DNA of 64,000 bases from JBEATZ01 sp041178545. Its GTDB lineage: Bacteria > Planctomycetota > UBA1135 > UBA2386. Positions 42,829 through 50,976 of the stretch are shown here, piece by piece. The first letter of the stretch is position 1. The number at the start of each line of letters is the position of its first letter. The notes beneath the pieces were generated by a model. The model was not told where the DNA came from and searched no databases. It saw nothing but the letters and a program-made list of their open reading frames with translations. Both the position numbers and the translations under genes were made by a program. Location: contig JBEGVB010000017.1 in the NCBI GenBank assembly GCA_041178545.1, positions 37,277-101,276 of the forward strand, written 5' to 3'.

Positions 42829-43548
42829 TCAGTCCCAGAATCGGTAGCGCACGATCGCCCAGAGAGCCGCCACGCCGTCCTTCCAGCCGATCTTCTTGCC
42901 CTGGTGGTAGCCGCGACCCGCGTAGCGGATCGGCACCTCGTGGATGCGGACGTCGCGCTTGGCGAGCTTTGCGGTGAGCTCGGGCTCGACCGTGAAGCGC
43001 CTGCTGCGGATGACGATGTCCGCGAGGACGTCGCGTCGCATGCACTTGTAGCAGGTCTCCATGTCGGTCAGGTTGAGGCCGGTGAACAGGTTGCTCACGA
43101 ACGTGAGCACGCGGTTGCCGAGGTAGTGGTGGAACAGGTCGCGCTCGCGGCCCGGGTCGCGGTCGTCGACGAGGAAGCGCGAGCCGTACACCACGTCTGC
43201 CTCGCCGCGCACGATGGGGTCGACGAGGAGCGGGTAGTCCTCCGGGTGGTACTCGAGGTCCGCGTCCTGGATCACGACGAGGTCGCCGCGCGCCTCCTGG
43301 AACCCGGTCCGCAAGGCGGCTCCCTTGCCCTTGTTGTGCTCGTGAAGGATCACGCGCACACCCGGCAGCTGGGCGAGCTCGCGCTCGATGTCGCGCGAGC
43401 CGTCGGTGGAGCCGTCGTCGACGAGGACCACCTCCTTGCGGACCGGCACGGCGAGGACGCGCATCACGACGTCGCGCAGCGTCGCCCGCTCGTTGTAGAC
43501 GGGCACCACCACGCTCAGCAGGAAGTCAGCTGGCAGCGGGCTGCGCAT
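42829..43548 (-). CDS. Family 2 glycosyltransferase (polyprenyl-phosphate type)
   Basis: A 239-residue GT-A enzyme. Family motifs are VVVPVYNERATLRDVV, VVLVDDGSTDGSRDIE and the metal-binding VIQDADLEYHPEDYP. CHVKC-like C-terminal elements include LTDMETCYKCMRRDVL and GRGYHQGKKIGWKDG, typical of dolichol/undecaprenyl-phosphate glycosyltransferases without membrane tails. The downstream-preferred ATG is used; MPHHRP at 43572 is an alternative, both overlapping the end of the membrane glycosyltransferase gene. The product would charge a lipid-linked sugar used by that enzyme. Confidence 0.88.
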   Translation of the reverse strand: MRSPLPADFLLSVVVPVYNERATLRDVVMRVLAVPVRKEVVLVDDGSTDGSRDIERELAQLPGVRVILHEHNKGKGAALRTGFQEARGDLVVIQDADLEYHPEDYPLLVDPIVRGEADVVYGSRFLVDDRDPGRERDLFHHYLGNRVLTFVSNLFTGLNLTDMETCYKCMRRDVLADIVIRSRRFTVEPELTAKLAKRDVRIHEVPIRYAGRGYHQGKKIGWKDGVAALWAIVRYRFWD

Positions 43549-44977
43549 CGTGGTTGGGCGGTGGTGCGGCATCGGGCGTGGACGGAGCCCCAGTCTCCGA
43601 GCCGGGGGCCTCGCCGCCAAGCAGGCTGCGTGCAATGCAAGCGAACCACAGCATGGCGAGCGGCACGAGCTGGAACAGCACGCGTGCGTGGGACGTGCCC
43701 AGGTGGAACTGCAGGTCGAGGAAGCTGCCCACGTAGACGAGGTGGATGCCGACGAAGGACGCGAGCAGCATGGCTGTGAGGCCCGTGAGCTCGCGGGAGA
43801 ACGCGCGCAACGGCAGCAGCAGGGGCGCCAGCAGCACGAGGGCGAGCACGCCATGCGCGGCATGGAACGAGAAGACCTCCGAGGCTGCGCGCATGGCAAC
43901 GGTCGGGGCACGCTCGTCGAACTGGGCCACGACGAGCTGGGTGAGGGTCTGCCCGGTCGGGTTGGCGCCCAGCAGGTCGTTTTGCAGGCCGTGCTCGTGG
44001 TTGAACCATGCCTGCAACCCGACGACGAGTGCAGGCAGCGACAGGCAGGCGATGCCACGGAGGTGCGGCCGCCACGAAGCCGGTGGGTGGACGAGGGCAC
44101 CCAGCACGAGCCCCCCGAACGAGGCGGCCGCGTACATCATGGCCTCGTTCTTGGACCACAACGCGAAGGCGAGGCCGGCTGCCGCGAGCCAGCGCCACGC
44201 CAGCCGTCCCTGCTCGCGCCCGCGCAGCCATGCGTCCCAGGCAACAAGGATCCCTAGTGCGACCATCCCGTCCGCGTAGGCGAGACGGCACTGGTCGGTG
44301 AACTCGGGCTCGAGCAGAACGACGAGCGAGACCGCACCGGCGAGCCAGCCGGGCAGCCGCGCGCGCAGGGCTCCGGCGAGCGCCAGGAACATTGCGATGC
44401 CGCAGCACTGGACCAGCAGCCGGTTCTCGAAGTGCAGGATCTCGGTCCTGCCCGCGTTCACCCACGCCTGCAGGAGCGGGTTGAGCATCGGGTAGTCGGG
44501 GTGCAGGTTGTGGCGCTGCGCCGCGTCGAAGCCGTTCGCGAGCGGGTCGAACAGCAGCGACTTGGCCTTGAGCGACCAGATGTTGCCCTCGTCGCCCTCG
44601 ATGCAGGGCCAGCTCGCGCCGGCCCCCACCTGGAGCACACACCACGCGACCCCCAGTGCGACGAACCCGCAGAACCACGGGTCGAAGGGACGGTGCGCGG
44701 TTGCTGCACGCGGTGCACGCAGCCTTGGCTGGGCGGCGAGGAGACCCGTGCCAATGGCACCGAAGGGGATGGCCGTCCACCAGAGCCAGGCGGGCACGCC
44801 GAGGTGGAGCCAGGCGAACAGCAGCAGGCCCAGTGCGAGGCAGCCGAGCATCCACGACCAGCCGAGGCAGGCGATGCGGTCGTCGGAGGGGCGGATGCCG
44901 ATGGCGCGGAGCGAGAAGAGCCCGAGCACCAGCGGCGCACCGAGCAGCCAGGCAAGTTCGCCAAGGCCGAGCGTCAC
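43526..44977 (-). CDS. Multi-spanning membrane glycosyltransferase-like protein
   Basis: A 483-residue protein with ten or more hydrophobic helices, resembling GT-C enzymes (PMT/ArnT-like). The first large outer loop contains WPCIEGDEGNIWSLKAKSLL, where the paired acidic residues occupy the place of the GT-C catalytic aspartates, and later HPDYPMLNPLLQAW. The GTG start is fixed by a GTGA overlap with the upstream stop. With the family 2 transferase downstream it likely transfers a sugar from a polyprenyl carrier to an envelope acceptor. Confidence 0.8.
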   Translation of the reverse strand: MTLGLGELAWLLGAPLVLGLFSLRAIGIRPSDDRIACLGWSWMLGCLALGLLLFAWLHLGVPAWLWWTAIPFGAIGTGLLAAQPRLRAPRAATAHRPFDPWFCGFVALGVAWCVLQVGAGASWPCIEGDEGNIWSLKAKSLLFDPLANGFDAAQRHNLHPDYPMLNPLLQAWVNAGRTEILHFENRLLVQCCGIAMFLALAGALRARLPGWLAGAVSLVVLLEPEFTDQCRLAYADGMVALGILVAWDAWLRGREQGRLAWRWLAAAGLAFALWSKNEAMMYAAASFGGLVLGALVHPPASWRPHLRGIACLSLPALVVGLQAWFNHEHGLQNDLLGANPTGQTLTQLVVAQFDERAPTVAMRAASEVFSFHAAHGVLALVLLAPLLLPLRAFSRELTGLTAMLLASFVGIHLVYVGSFLDLQFHLGTSHARVLFQLVPLAMLWFACIARSLLGGEAPGSETGAPSTPDAAPPPNHDAQPAAS

Positions 44978-45546
44978 CGGCGACCTGCCTTGCGCAGCCG
45001 CCAGAACCGCATGTGGAGCCCGCGGCCCGCATCCTCGAACTGCGCGGCAACGGGCAGCTCTGCCTGCGACTGGCTGTAGTCGAGGACGAGGAGCCGGTTC
45101 TCGTTGGACTGCGTGACGAACCGCGCGAGACCCTGCGGCCCGTCGATGCCGAGCGCGTACGCGAACTCGCGCGGGCGCGGGTAGGTGAGGTTCTTGAGTC
45201 GCTCGAACATGAGCCGCACCCAGGCCTCGGCCTCGGGTGTCGCGGGCCCGTACACCACCACGGGGTCGCCGCCGGCCTGCTGGCGCAGCACGTCCACCAT
45301 TGCAGGCGTGATGCCGGCCGCCACCTCGACGAGCCGCTCCGGCGGCACGCGCAGCGCTGCCTCGAACTTGACCCGGTCCTCGCCGAAGCTGGCCAGCGCC
45401 GCGGGCAATTGGAGCGGCAGGCGCAGGGCGACCCATGCCACCATCAGCCCGAGCACCAGCAAGGCTGGCCCCCTCCCGCGCGCCGCGGGAGCTGCGGGCG
45501 CGGGCACGGGAGCCTGCGCGGCCTGGGTTGCGTCAGGGACGGACAT
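44974..45546 (-). CDS. Single-pass membrane protein of unknown function
   Basis: A 190-residue protein: an Ala/Pro-rich cytoplasmic leader, one membrane helix (ALLVLGLMVAWVALRLPLQL) and an extracytoplasmic domain with PGMVD-like helices and strands (DPVVVYGPATPEAEAWV, RPREFAYALGIDGPQGLA, NRLLVLDYSQSQAELP). No family recognised. Its translational coupling to the membrane glycosyltransferase suggests an accessory part of the same glycan pathway. Start MSVPDATQ chosen as the ATG closest to the leader. Confidence 0.7.
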   Translation of the reverse strand: MSVPDATQAAQAPVPAPAAPAARGRGPALLVLGLMVAWVALRLPLQLPAALASFGEDRVKFEAALRVPPERLVEVAAGITPAMVDVLRQQAGGDPVVVYGPATPEAEAWVRLMFERLKNLTYPRPREFAYALGIDGPQGLARFVTQSNENRLLVLDYSQSQAELPVAAQFEDAGRGLHMRFWRLRKAGRR

Positions 45547-45621
45547 GGTGCGGGGCAACGAAACAGAACGGGACCACGGTGTGCAACCACGCACAGCTGC
45601 GATCGGGCTCGGGCGAGGTCG

Positions 45622-46269
45622 TCATGGCGGTGTCGGCTCGAAGCCGAAGTCCGGCCGCGGCGAGGCCTTCGAGCCCGTCGTGTAGCGGGCCACCAGCTCG
45701 CTCGCGAGTTGCTCCTCGCTGCAGAAGGCACCCACATCCGCAGCAGCCGTCTGCCACTGCTCGAGGATGCCGGCCACGGCAGAGGCCAGCAGGAAGGCAG
45801 CGAGCGCGGGGTCCTCCGCGAACAACGTGCCGTCGCTGGATCCCTGCACCATCAGGTCGCGCACGGCAGCGCGCAGCCACCGTTGCTCCTGCCGGTCGTC
45901 CTCGCGCAACCGCGAGGTGAAGCGACCTCGCAGTTCGGTGGCGAGCACGCGCAGCAGGTGGGTCGCCTCGGGCGCGTGGAAGTGGAAGCCAAGGTAGGCG
46001 GCGAGGAACGAGCGGAGCGCCTCGGCGCCGCCACCCGCCTTCGGGGCCGGGACCTGCAGCTGGCGCCGCCGGACCTGCCGCCAATGGTCGAGCACGGCGA
46101 AGAACAGCTGTTCCTTGCCCTGGAAGTGGAAGTAGACGCCACCCTTGGTGACCCCGGCGCGGCGGCCGATGCCGTCGAGGGTTGCGCCGGCATAGCCGCG
46201 GGCCGCGAACTCGGCGGTGGCGGCCTCGAGGAGTCGTTCCTGCAGCTGGGGGTCGCGGGGTCGTGCCAT
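45622..46269 (-). CDS. TetR-family transcriptional regulator
   Basis: A 215-residue regulator. The DNA-binding domain (residues 5-55) reads LLEAATAEFAARGYAGATLDGI, RRAGVTKGGVYFHFQGKEQLFFAV. The helical ligand-binding part follows, with a C-terminal domain of the TetR_C_6 type in general layout. The start MARPRDP is preferred; an in-frame ATG at 46305 would place the operator inside the coding sequence. It is divergent from lipA, and the palindrome at 46286-46301 lies between them, so it probably represses both itself and the lipA-bkd operon. Confidence 0.9.
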   Translation of the reverse strand: MARPRDPQLQERLLEAATAEFAARGYAGATLDGIGRRAGVTKGGVYFHFQGKEQLFFAVLDHWRQVRRRQLQVPAPKAGGGAEALRSFLAAYLGFHFHAPEATHLLRVLATELRGRFTSRLREDDRQEQRWLRAAVRDLMVQGSSDGTLFAEDPALAAFLLASAVAGILEQWQTAAADVGAFCSEEQLASELVARYTTGSKASPRPDFGFEPTPP

Positions 46270-46285
46270 CGGTTCGCCTGCTTGA

Positions 46286-46301
46286 GATACCGGCCGGTAT
46301 C
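46286..46301. promoter_or_regulatory. Perfect 16-bp palindrome, probable TetR operator
   Basis: GATACCGGCCGGTATC is its own reverse complement and lies 17 bases upstream of the TetR start and 84 bases upstream of lipA. ATACCGGCCGGTAT cores are typical of TetR-type operators. Position within the divergent promoter region supports joint control of the regulator and the lipA-bkd operon. Confidence 0.7.
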
Positions 46302-46310
46302 CCATTGAAG

Positions 46311-46326
46311 CATACTCTTGGGTATG
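46311..46326. promoter_or_regulatory. Second inverted repeat in the lipA promoter region
   Basis: CATAC and GTATG arms flank a 6-base centre (CATACTCTTGGGTATG). It shares ATAC/GTAT half-site character with the palindrome 10 bases away and may be a weaker second operator. The AT-rich TATGTAA at its right end could contribute to a -10 element for lipA, but no well-spaced -35 is seen. Confidence 0.35.
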
Positions 46327-46385
46327 TAACTGGACCAGCCCGGATCCTGCAACCTATCCTCCTCGGCTCGTTTCCCCCGCCCACC

Positions 46386-47357
46386 ATGTCGATCGAGTTC
46401 ACCAAGCGCGTCACGCCGGGCCCCAAGCCGGACTGGCTGAAGGTGCCGATCCCCTCCGGCCCGACGGTCGCGAGGCTCGAGGGCCTGCTGCGCGAGCGCA
46501 ACCTCCACACGGTGTGCGAGGAAGCCAAGTGCCCCAACATGGGCGAGTGCTGGGCGGGCGGGACCGCCACGTTCATGGTGCTGGGCGACACCTGCACCCG
46601 AGGCTGCCGGTTCTGCGCCGTGAAGACCCACTCCCAGGGCAACCCGGTCGACGCCGGCGAGCCGGAGAAGGTCGCCGAGGCCTGCCAGGCGATGGCCCTC
46701 CGGTACGTGGTGCTGACCATGGTCGACCGCGACGACCTGCCGGACGGCGGTGCCGACCACGTGGCGCAGACCATTGCCGCCATCAAGCGCCGCGACCCGG
46801 AAATGCTGGTCGAGGCGCTGGTGGGTGACTTCCAGGGCAACCGGGAACAAGTCGATGGCGTGCTGCGCGGCCGGCCGGACGTCTTCGCCCACAACGTGGA
46901 GACCGTGCTGCGGCTCACCCCCCGGGTGCGCGACCACCGCTGCAGCTACGTCCGCTCGATGGAGGTGTTGCGCACCGCCAAGGAACTGCTGCCGGGCGTG
47001 GTCACCAAGTCCTCCCTGATGCTGGGCCTGGGCGAGAGCGACCGCGAGGTGGAGCAGGCGATGGACGACCTGCGCGAGCACGGCGTCGACGTCGTGACCT
47101 TCGGCCAGTACCTGCGCCCCACCATCAAGCACCTGCCGGTGCGCGAACACGTGACCCCGGCCCGCTTCGCCGCGCTCGAGCAGCGCGCCATGACCAAGGG
47201 CTTCCTGTACGTGGCCTCGGGCCCGCTCGTCCGCTCGAGCTACAAGGCTGCCGAGTACTACCTCGCAGGCATGATCCGCCAGCGTCGTGAGCTGGAGGCC
47301 GCCCGTGCGGCCGCCGGCACGCGCAGCAGCGGCACGCCCGCAACCGAACTGTCCTGA
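46386..47357 (+). CDS. lipA: Lipoyl synthase
   Basis: A 323-residue radical-SAM enzyme that inserts two sulfurs into protein-bound octanoyl groups. The auxiliary cluster ligands are Cys44, Cys49 and Cys55 (CEEAKCPNMGEC), the radical-SAM ligands are Cys70, Cys74 and Cys77 (CTRGCRFC), and the C-terminal cluster serine lies in VRSSYKA. It precedes the 2-oxoacid dehydrogenase genes by only 11 bases and so is made with the E2 protein that needs lipoylation. Confidence 0.97.
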   Translation: MSIEFTKRVTPGPKPDWLKVPIPSGPTVARLEGLLRERNLHTVCEEAKCPNMGECWAGGTATFMVLGDTCTRGCRFCAVKTHSQGNPVDAGEPEKVAEACQAMALRYVVLTMVDRDDLPDGGADHVAQTIAAIKRRDPEMLVEALVGDFQGNREQVDGVLRGRPDVFAHNVETVLRLTPRVRDHRCSYVRSMEVLRTAKELLPGVVTKSSLMLGLGESDREVEQAMDDLREHGVDVVTFGQYLRPTIKHLPVREHVTPARFAALEQRAMTKGFLYVASGPLVRSSYKAAEYYLAGMIRQRRELEAARAAAGTRSSGTPATELS

Positions 47358-47368
47358 CCGGAGACTCC

Positions 47369-48481
47369 ATGAGCCTCGACCTCCTCACGATCATCGACAC
47401 CGACGGAAAGGCCCCGAAGGGCAAGGACCCCAACCTGCCTGCGGCGGAGCTGCAGAAGCTCTACCGGCTGATGGTCACCACACGCCTCATGGACGACCGC
47501 GGGCTCGCGTTGCAGCGCCAGGGACGCATCGGCTTCTACCTGCAGTCGACCGGCCAGGAGGCCTCCCACCTCGGCACCGCCTACGCGCTCAAGCAGAGCG
47601 ACTGGCTGTTCCCGGCCTACCGCCAGCCCGGCATCCTGCTGCTGCGCGACGTGCCGATGGAACAGATCGTGTGCGAGTGGTTCGGCAACGCCGGCGACAC
47701 CTCCAAGGGTCGCCAGATGCCGGTGCACTACAGCTTCCGGCGCGCAAACTTCGTCTCGATCAGTTCCCCCATCGGCACCCAGCTCACGCAGGCAGCGGGC
47801 GCAGGCATGGCCGCGCGCATCCGCGGCGACGACACCGTGTTCATGACGTACTGCGGTGACGGCGGCACCAGCTCCAACGACTTCCACACCGGCCTCAACT
47901 TCGCCGGCGTCTACAAGGCGCCCGTCGTGTTCGTTGTCGAGAACAACGGCTGGGCGATCTCGGTGCCGGGCCACAAGCAGACGGCATCCGAGTCGTACGC
48001 CATCAAGGCCCATGCCTACGGCATGCCGGGCGTGCGCGTGGACGGCAACGACATCCTTGCCGTGTACGCGGTGACCAAGGCTGCCGTCGACCGCGCACGC
48101 CGCGGCGAGGGGCCCACGCTCATCGAGACGGTGACGTACCGCATCGCATCCCACAGCAGCTCCGACGACGCCTCCCGCTACCACGACCCCGAGGTCCACG
48201 CGAAGTGGAAGAAGAAGGACCCGATCCAGCGGTTCCAGCAGTACCTCAAGCACAAGAAGCTCTGGAGCGAGAAGTTCGAGGCCGAGGTCGTGGAGGCCGC
48301 CAAGGCCGCGCTGCAGGCTGCGGTGACGGCCGCCGAGGCGACGCCGAACCCGGCGCCCGAGACCCTCTTCGAGGACGTCTACATGAACCAGACGCCGCAG
48401 CTGAAGGAGCAGAAGCAGCAGCTCCTCGACCTCATGGCCAAGGGAGCCGTCGGCTCCGAAGTCGGCCACTTCCCCCTCTGA
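47369..48481 (+). CDS. bkdAA: Branched-chain 2-oxoacid dehydrogenase E1 alpha subunit
   Basis: The 370-residue alpha subunit of the thiamine-diphosphate decarboxylase. The cofactor motif begins CGDGGTSSNDFHTGLNF and ends VENN. The segments GRQMPVHY, ISSPIGTQL, VRVDGNDILAVYAVTK, TYRIASHSSSDDASRY and LFEDVYMNQTP follow branched-chain E1 alpha rather than pyruvate E1 alpha. With E1 beta it decarboxylates 2-oxoacids from valine, leucine and isoleucine and reductively acylates E2. A second, longer E1 alpha is encoded at 50977. Confidence 0.93.
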   Translation: MSLDLLTIIDTDGKAPKGKDPNLPAAELQKLYRLMVTTRLMDDRGLALQRQGRIGFYLQSTGQEASHLGTAYALKQSDWLFPAYRQPGILLLRDVPMEQIVCEWFGNAGDTSKGRQMPVHYSFRRANFVSISSPIGTQLTQAAGAGMAARIRGDDTVFMTYCGDGGTSSNDFHTGLNFAGVYKAPVVFVVENNGWAISVPGHKQTASESYAIKAHAYGMPGVRVDGNDILAVYAVTKAAVDRARRGEGPTLIETVTYRIASHSSSDDASRYHDPEVHAKWKKKDPIQRFQQYLKHKKLWSEKFEAEVVEAAKAALQAAVTAAEATPNPAPETLFEDVYMNQTPQLKEQKQQLLDLMAKGAVGSEVGHFPL

Positions 48482-48524
48482 GTCCTCTCAACCGAACCAC
48501 GCCAGTACAGCACACGAGCAAGCC

Positions 48525-49541
48525 ATGAGCGCAACCGACACCAAGAGCAGCACGAGCAAGCCCGGCGTCAAGGTGATGACGCTGATCGAGGCGGTCACCG
48601 ACGCCCTGCGCACCGAGATGGCCAACGACGACCGCGTGGTCGTCTTCGGCGAGGACGTGGGCAAGAAGGGTGGCGTCTTCGGCGCCACGATGGGCATCCA
48701 GGAGCAGTTCGGCGAGACCCGCTGCTTCGACACCCCGCTGTCCGAGTGCGGCATCATCGGCGCCGCGGTGGGCATGGCCGTCTACGGCATGCGCCCGGTG
48801 GCCGAGATCCAGTTCCTCGACTTCATCTACCCGGCCTTCGACCAGATCGTGAGCGAGGCCGCGAAGATGCGGTACCGCAGCGGCGGCGAGTACACCTGCC
48901 CGATGGTGATCCGTTCGCCCTACGGCGGCGGCATCCGCGGCGGCCACTACCACAGCCAGTCGAGCGAGGCCTACTTCTGCCACACGCCCGGACTCAAGGT
49001 GGTGATCCCCTCCACGCCTGCCGACGCGAAGGGCCTGCTCATCGCCGCCATCCGCGACGAGGACCCGGTGATGTTCCTCGAGCCCAAGAAGATCTACCGC
49101 CACGGCAAGGGCGAGGTGCCACTGGGCGAGCACGTGGTGCCGATCGGCAAGGGTCGCATCGCACGCGAGGGCACGGACTGCACGGTCGTCGCCTACGGCG
49201 CGATGGTGTCGGTTTGCGAGCAGGCAGCCGAACTGGCGGCCCAGCAGGGCCGCTCGATCGAGGTCCTCGACCTGCGCACGCTGGTGCCGCTGGACGAGCC
49301 GATGCTGCTGGAGTCGGTGCGCAAGACCGGCCGCTGCGTCGTCGTCTACGAGGCACCCAAGACCTGCGGCTACGGCGCGGAGATCGCAGCCATCGTCGCC
49401 GAGAAGTGCATCGAGTACCTCGAGGGCCCGGTGGTCCGCGTGGCGGGCTTCGACACGCCGTTCCCCTACACCCTCGAACACCTCTACATGCCCGACGTCG
49501 CACGCGTGATGGCCGGCATCGACAAGACCTTCCACTGGTGA
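48525..49541 (+). CDS. bkdAB: Branched-chain 2-oxoacid dehydrogenase E1 beta subunit
   Basis: A 338-residue transketolase-like subunit. Conserved stretches include VVVFGEDVGKKGGVFGAT, FDTPLSECGIIGAAVGMAV, IQFLDFIYPAFDQIVSEAAK, RYRSGGEYTCP and YHSQSSEAYFCHTPGLKVV, matching branched-chain E1 beta. Glu in GEDVG is the usual thiamine N1' ligand region. It is the only beta subunit in the operon and so must pair with either or both alpha subunits. Confidence 0.95.
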   Translation: MSATDTKSSTSKPGVKVMTLIEAVTDALRTEMANDDRVVVFGEDVGKKGGVFGATMGIQEQFGETRCFDTPLSECGIIGAAVGMAVYGMRPVAEIQFLDFIYPAFDQIVSEAAKMRYRSGGEYTCPMVIRSPYGGGIRGGHYHSQSSEAYFCHTPGLKVVIPSTPADAKGLLIAAIRDEDPVMFLEPKKIYRHGKGEVPLGEHVVPIGKGRIAREGTDCTVVAYGAMVSVCEQAAELAAQQGRSIEVLDLRTLVPLDEPMLLESVRKTGRCVVVYEAPKTCGYGAEIAAIVAEKCIEYLEGPVVRVAGFDTPFPYTLEHLYMPDVARVMAGIDKTFHW

Positions 49542-49607
49542 GACGCAGCCCGCTGCGCATCGAGACCAGACCCCAGAGCGAACCAACGACACGAACAGGC
49601 AGAACCC

Positions 49608-50972
49608 ATGGCCCTCAAGGAATTCAAGCTCCCCGACATTGGTGAAGGCATCGCCGAAGGCGAGATCGTCAGCTGGAAGGTCAAGGCCGGCCAGCCGGTG
49701 AAGGAAGAGGATCCCTTCGTCGAGGTGATGACCGACAAGGCGACCGTCACCATCACCGTGCCCTTCACGGGCGTGATCGCCGAACTGCGTTGCAAGGAAG
49801 GCGACGTCGTGCCGGTTGGCTCGGTGATCGCGGTGATCGACGCCGGAGCCGCCGGCGGTGCAGCGCCTGCAGCGGCTCCCGCCGCAGCAGCTCCCGCCCC
49901 GGCACCGAAGCCCGCCCCGGCTCCCGCACCCGCCCCGGTCAAACCCGTGGTGGTGCCGGCCCCGGCCGCGAAGCCGATGGCGCCTGCGGCTCCGGCGGCG
50001 GCTGCCCCTGCTCCCGCTCCTGCCGCCTTCGTGCAGAGCTCGCCCGGCAAGGTGCTTGCCGCCCCTGCGACGCGCCGCCGTGCGCGCGAGATGGGCATCG
50101 ACCTCGGTGCCGTGACGGCCACCGGCCCGCGCGGCCGCGTGACCAACGACGACCTTTCGGCCCATGCCGGTTCGGCACCCGCTGCAGCAGCCGCCGCACC
50201 TGCAACCGCAGGCGCCCAGGCCGGTGGCGCACGCGCCTTCACGCCGGTCGCGATCCCGCCGGCACCTGCCGGCCGCACCGAGGAGCGCATCCCGTTCCGC
50301 GGCCTGCGCCGCAAGATCGCCGAGGCGATGACGCGGTCGAAGTACACCGCGACCCACTTCACCTACGTCGACGACATCGACGTGACCGAGCTGGTGCGGA
50401 TCCGCGGCGACGCCAAGAAGGCGTTTGCCGACCAGGGCATCAACATCACCTACCTGCCCTTCATCATGAAGGCCGTCGTCGCGGCCATGAAGCAGTTCCC
50501 GATGATGAACGCCTCGCTCGACGAGGTGACGCAGGAGCTGGTGGTGAAGAAGTACTTCAACTTCGGCATCGCCACCGACACCGACAACGGCCTCATCGTG
50601 CCGGTGATCAAGGACGTCGACCGGAAGTCGATCGGCGAGCTGGCGAAGGAGCTCCAGGAGCTGGCCGAGCGCACGCGCGCAGGCAAGATCACCGTCGACG
50701 ACCTGACGGGCGGCACCTTCTCGATCACCAACGCGGGCAACATCGGCGGCCTGTTCGCGACGCCGGTCATCAACTTCCCCGAGGTCTCCATCCTCGGCGT
50801 GCACGCCATCAAGGACACCCCGGTGATCCGCAACGGCGCCTGCGTGCCTGGCAAGGTGATGTACCTCTCGGTGTCGATCGACCACCGCATCGTCGACGGC
50901 GCCACGGGCGCACGCTGGATGAACGTGGTCAAGTCGCACCTCGAACAGCCGTACCGCCTGATGCTGGCCTGA
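49608..50972 (+). CDS. bkdB: Dihydrolipoyl acyltransferase (E2) of the 2-oxoacid dehydrogenase
   Basis: A 454-residue core subunit. One lipoyl domain (1-78) carries the lipoylated Lys44 in VMTDKATVTI. A long Ala/Pro linker, the peripheral subunit-binding domain (LAAPATRRRAREMGIDL..VTNDDL, about 147-185), a second Ala-rich linker and the catalytic domain follow, with active-site His426 in SIDHRIVDGATGARW. It moves acyl groups from E1 to CoA. Substrate class is inferred from the E1 subunits. Confidence 0.95.
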   Translation: MALKEFKLPDIGEGIAEGEIVSWKVKAGQPVKEEDPFVEVMTDKATVTITVPFTGVIAELRCKEGDVVPVGSVIAVIDAGAAGGAAPAAAPAAAAPAPAPKPAPAPAPAPVKPVVVPAPAAKPMAPAAPAAAAPAPAPAAFVQSSPGKVLAAPATRRRAREMGIDLGAVTATGPRGRVTNDDLSAHAGSAPAAAAAAPATAGAQAGGARAFTPVAIPPAPAGRTEERIPFRGLRRKIAEAMTRSKYTATHFTYVDDIDVTELVRIRGDAKKAFADQGINITYLPFIMKAVVAAMKQFPMMNASLDEVTQELVVKKYFNFGIATDTDNGLIVPVIKDVDRKSIGELAKELQELAERTRAGKITVDDLTGGTFSITNAGNIGGLFATPVINFPEVSILGVHAIKDTPVIRNGACVPGKVMYLSVSIDHRIVDGATGARWMNVVKSHLEQPYRLMLA

Positions 50973-50976
50973 TGCC

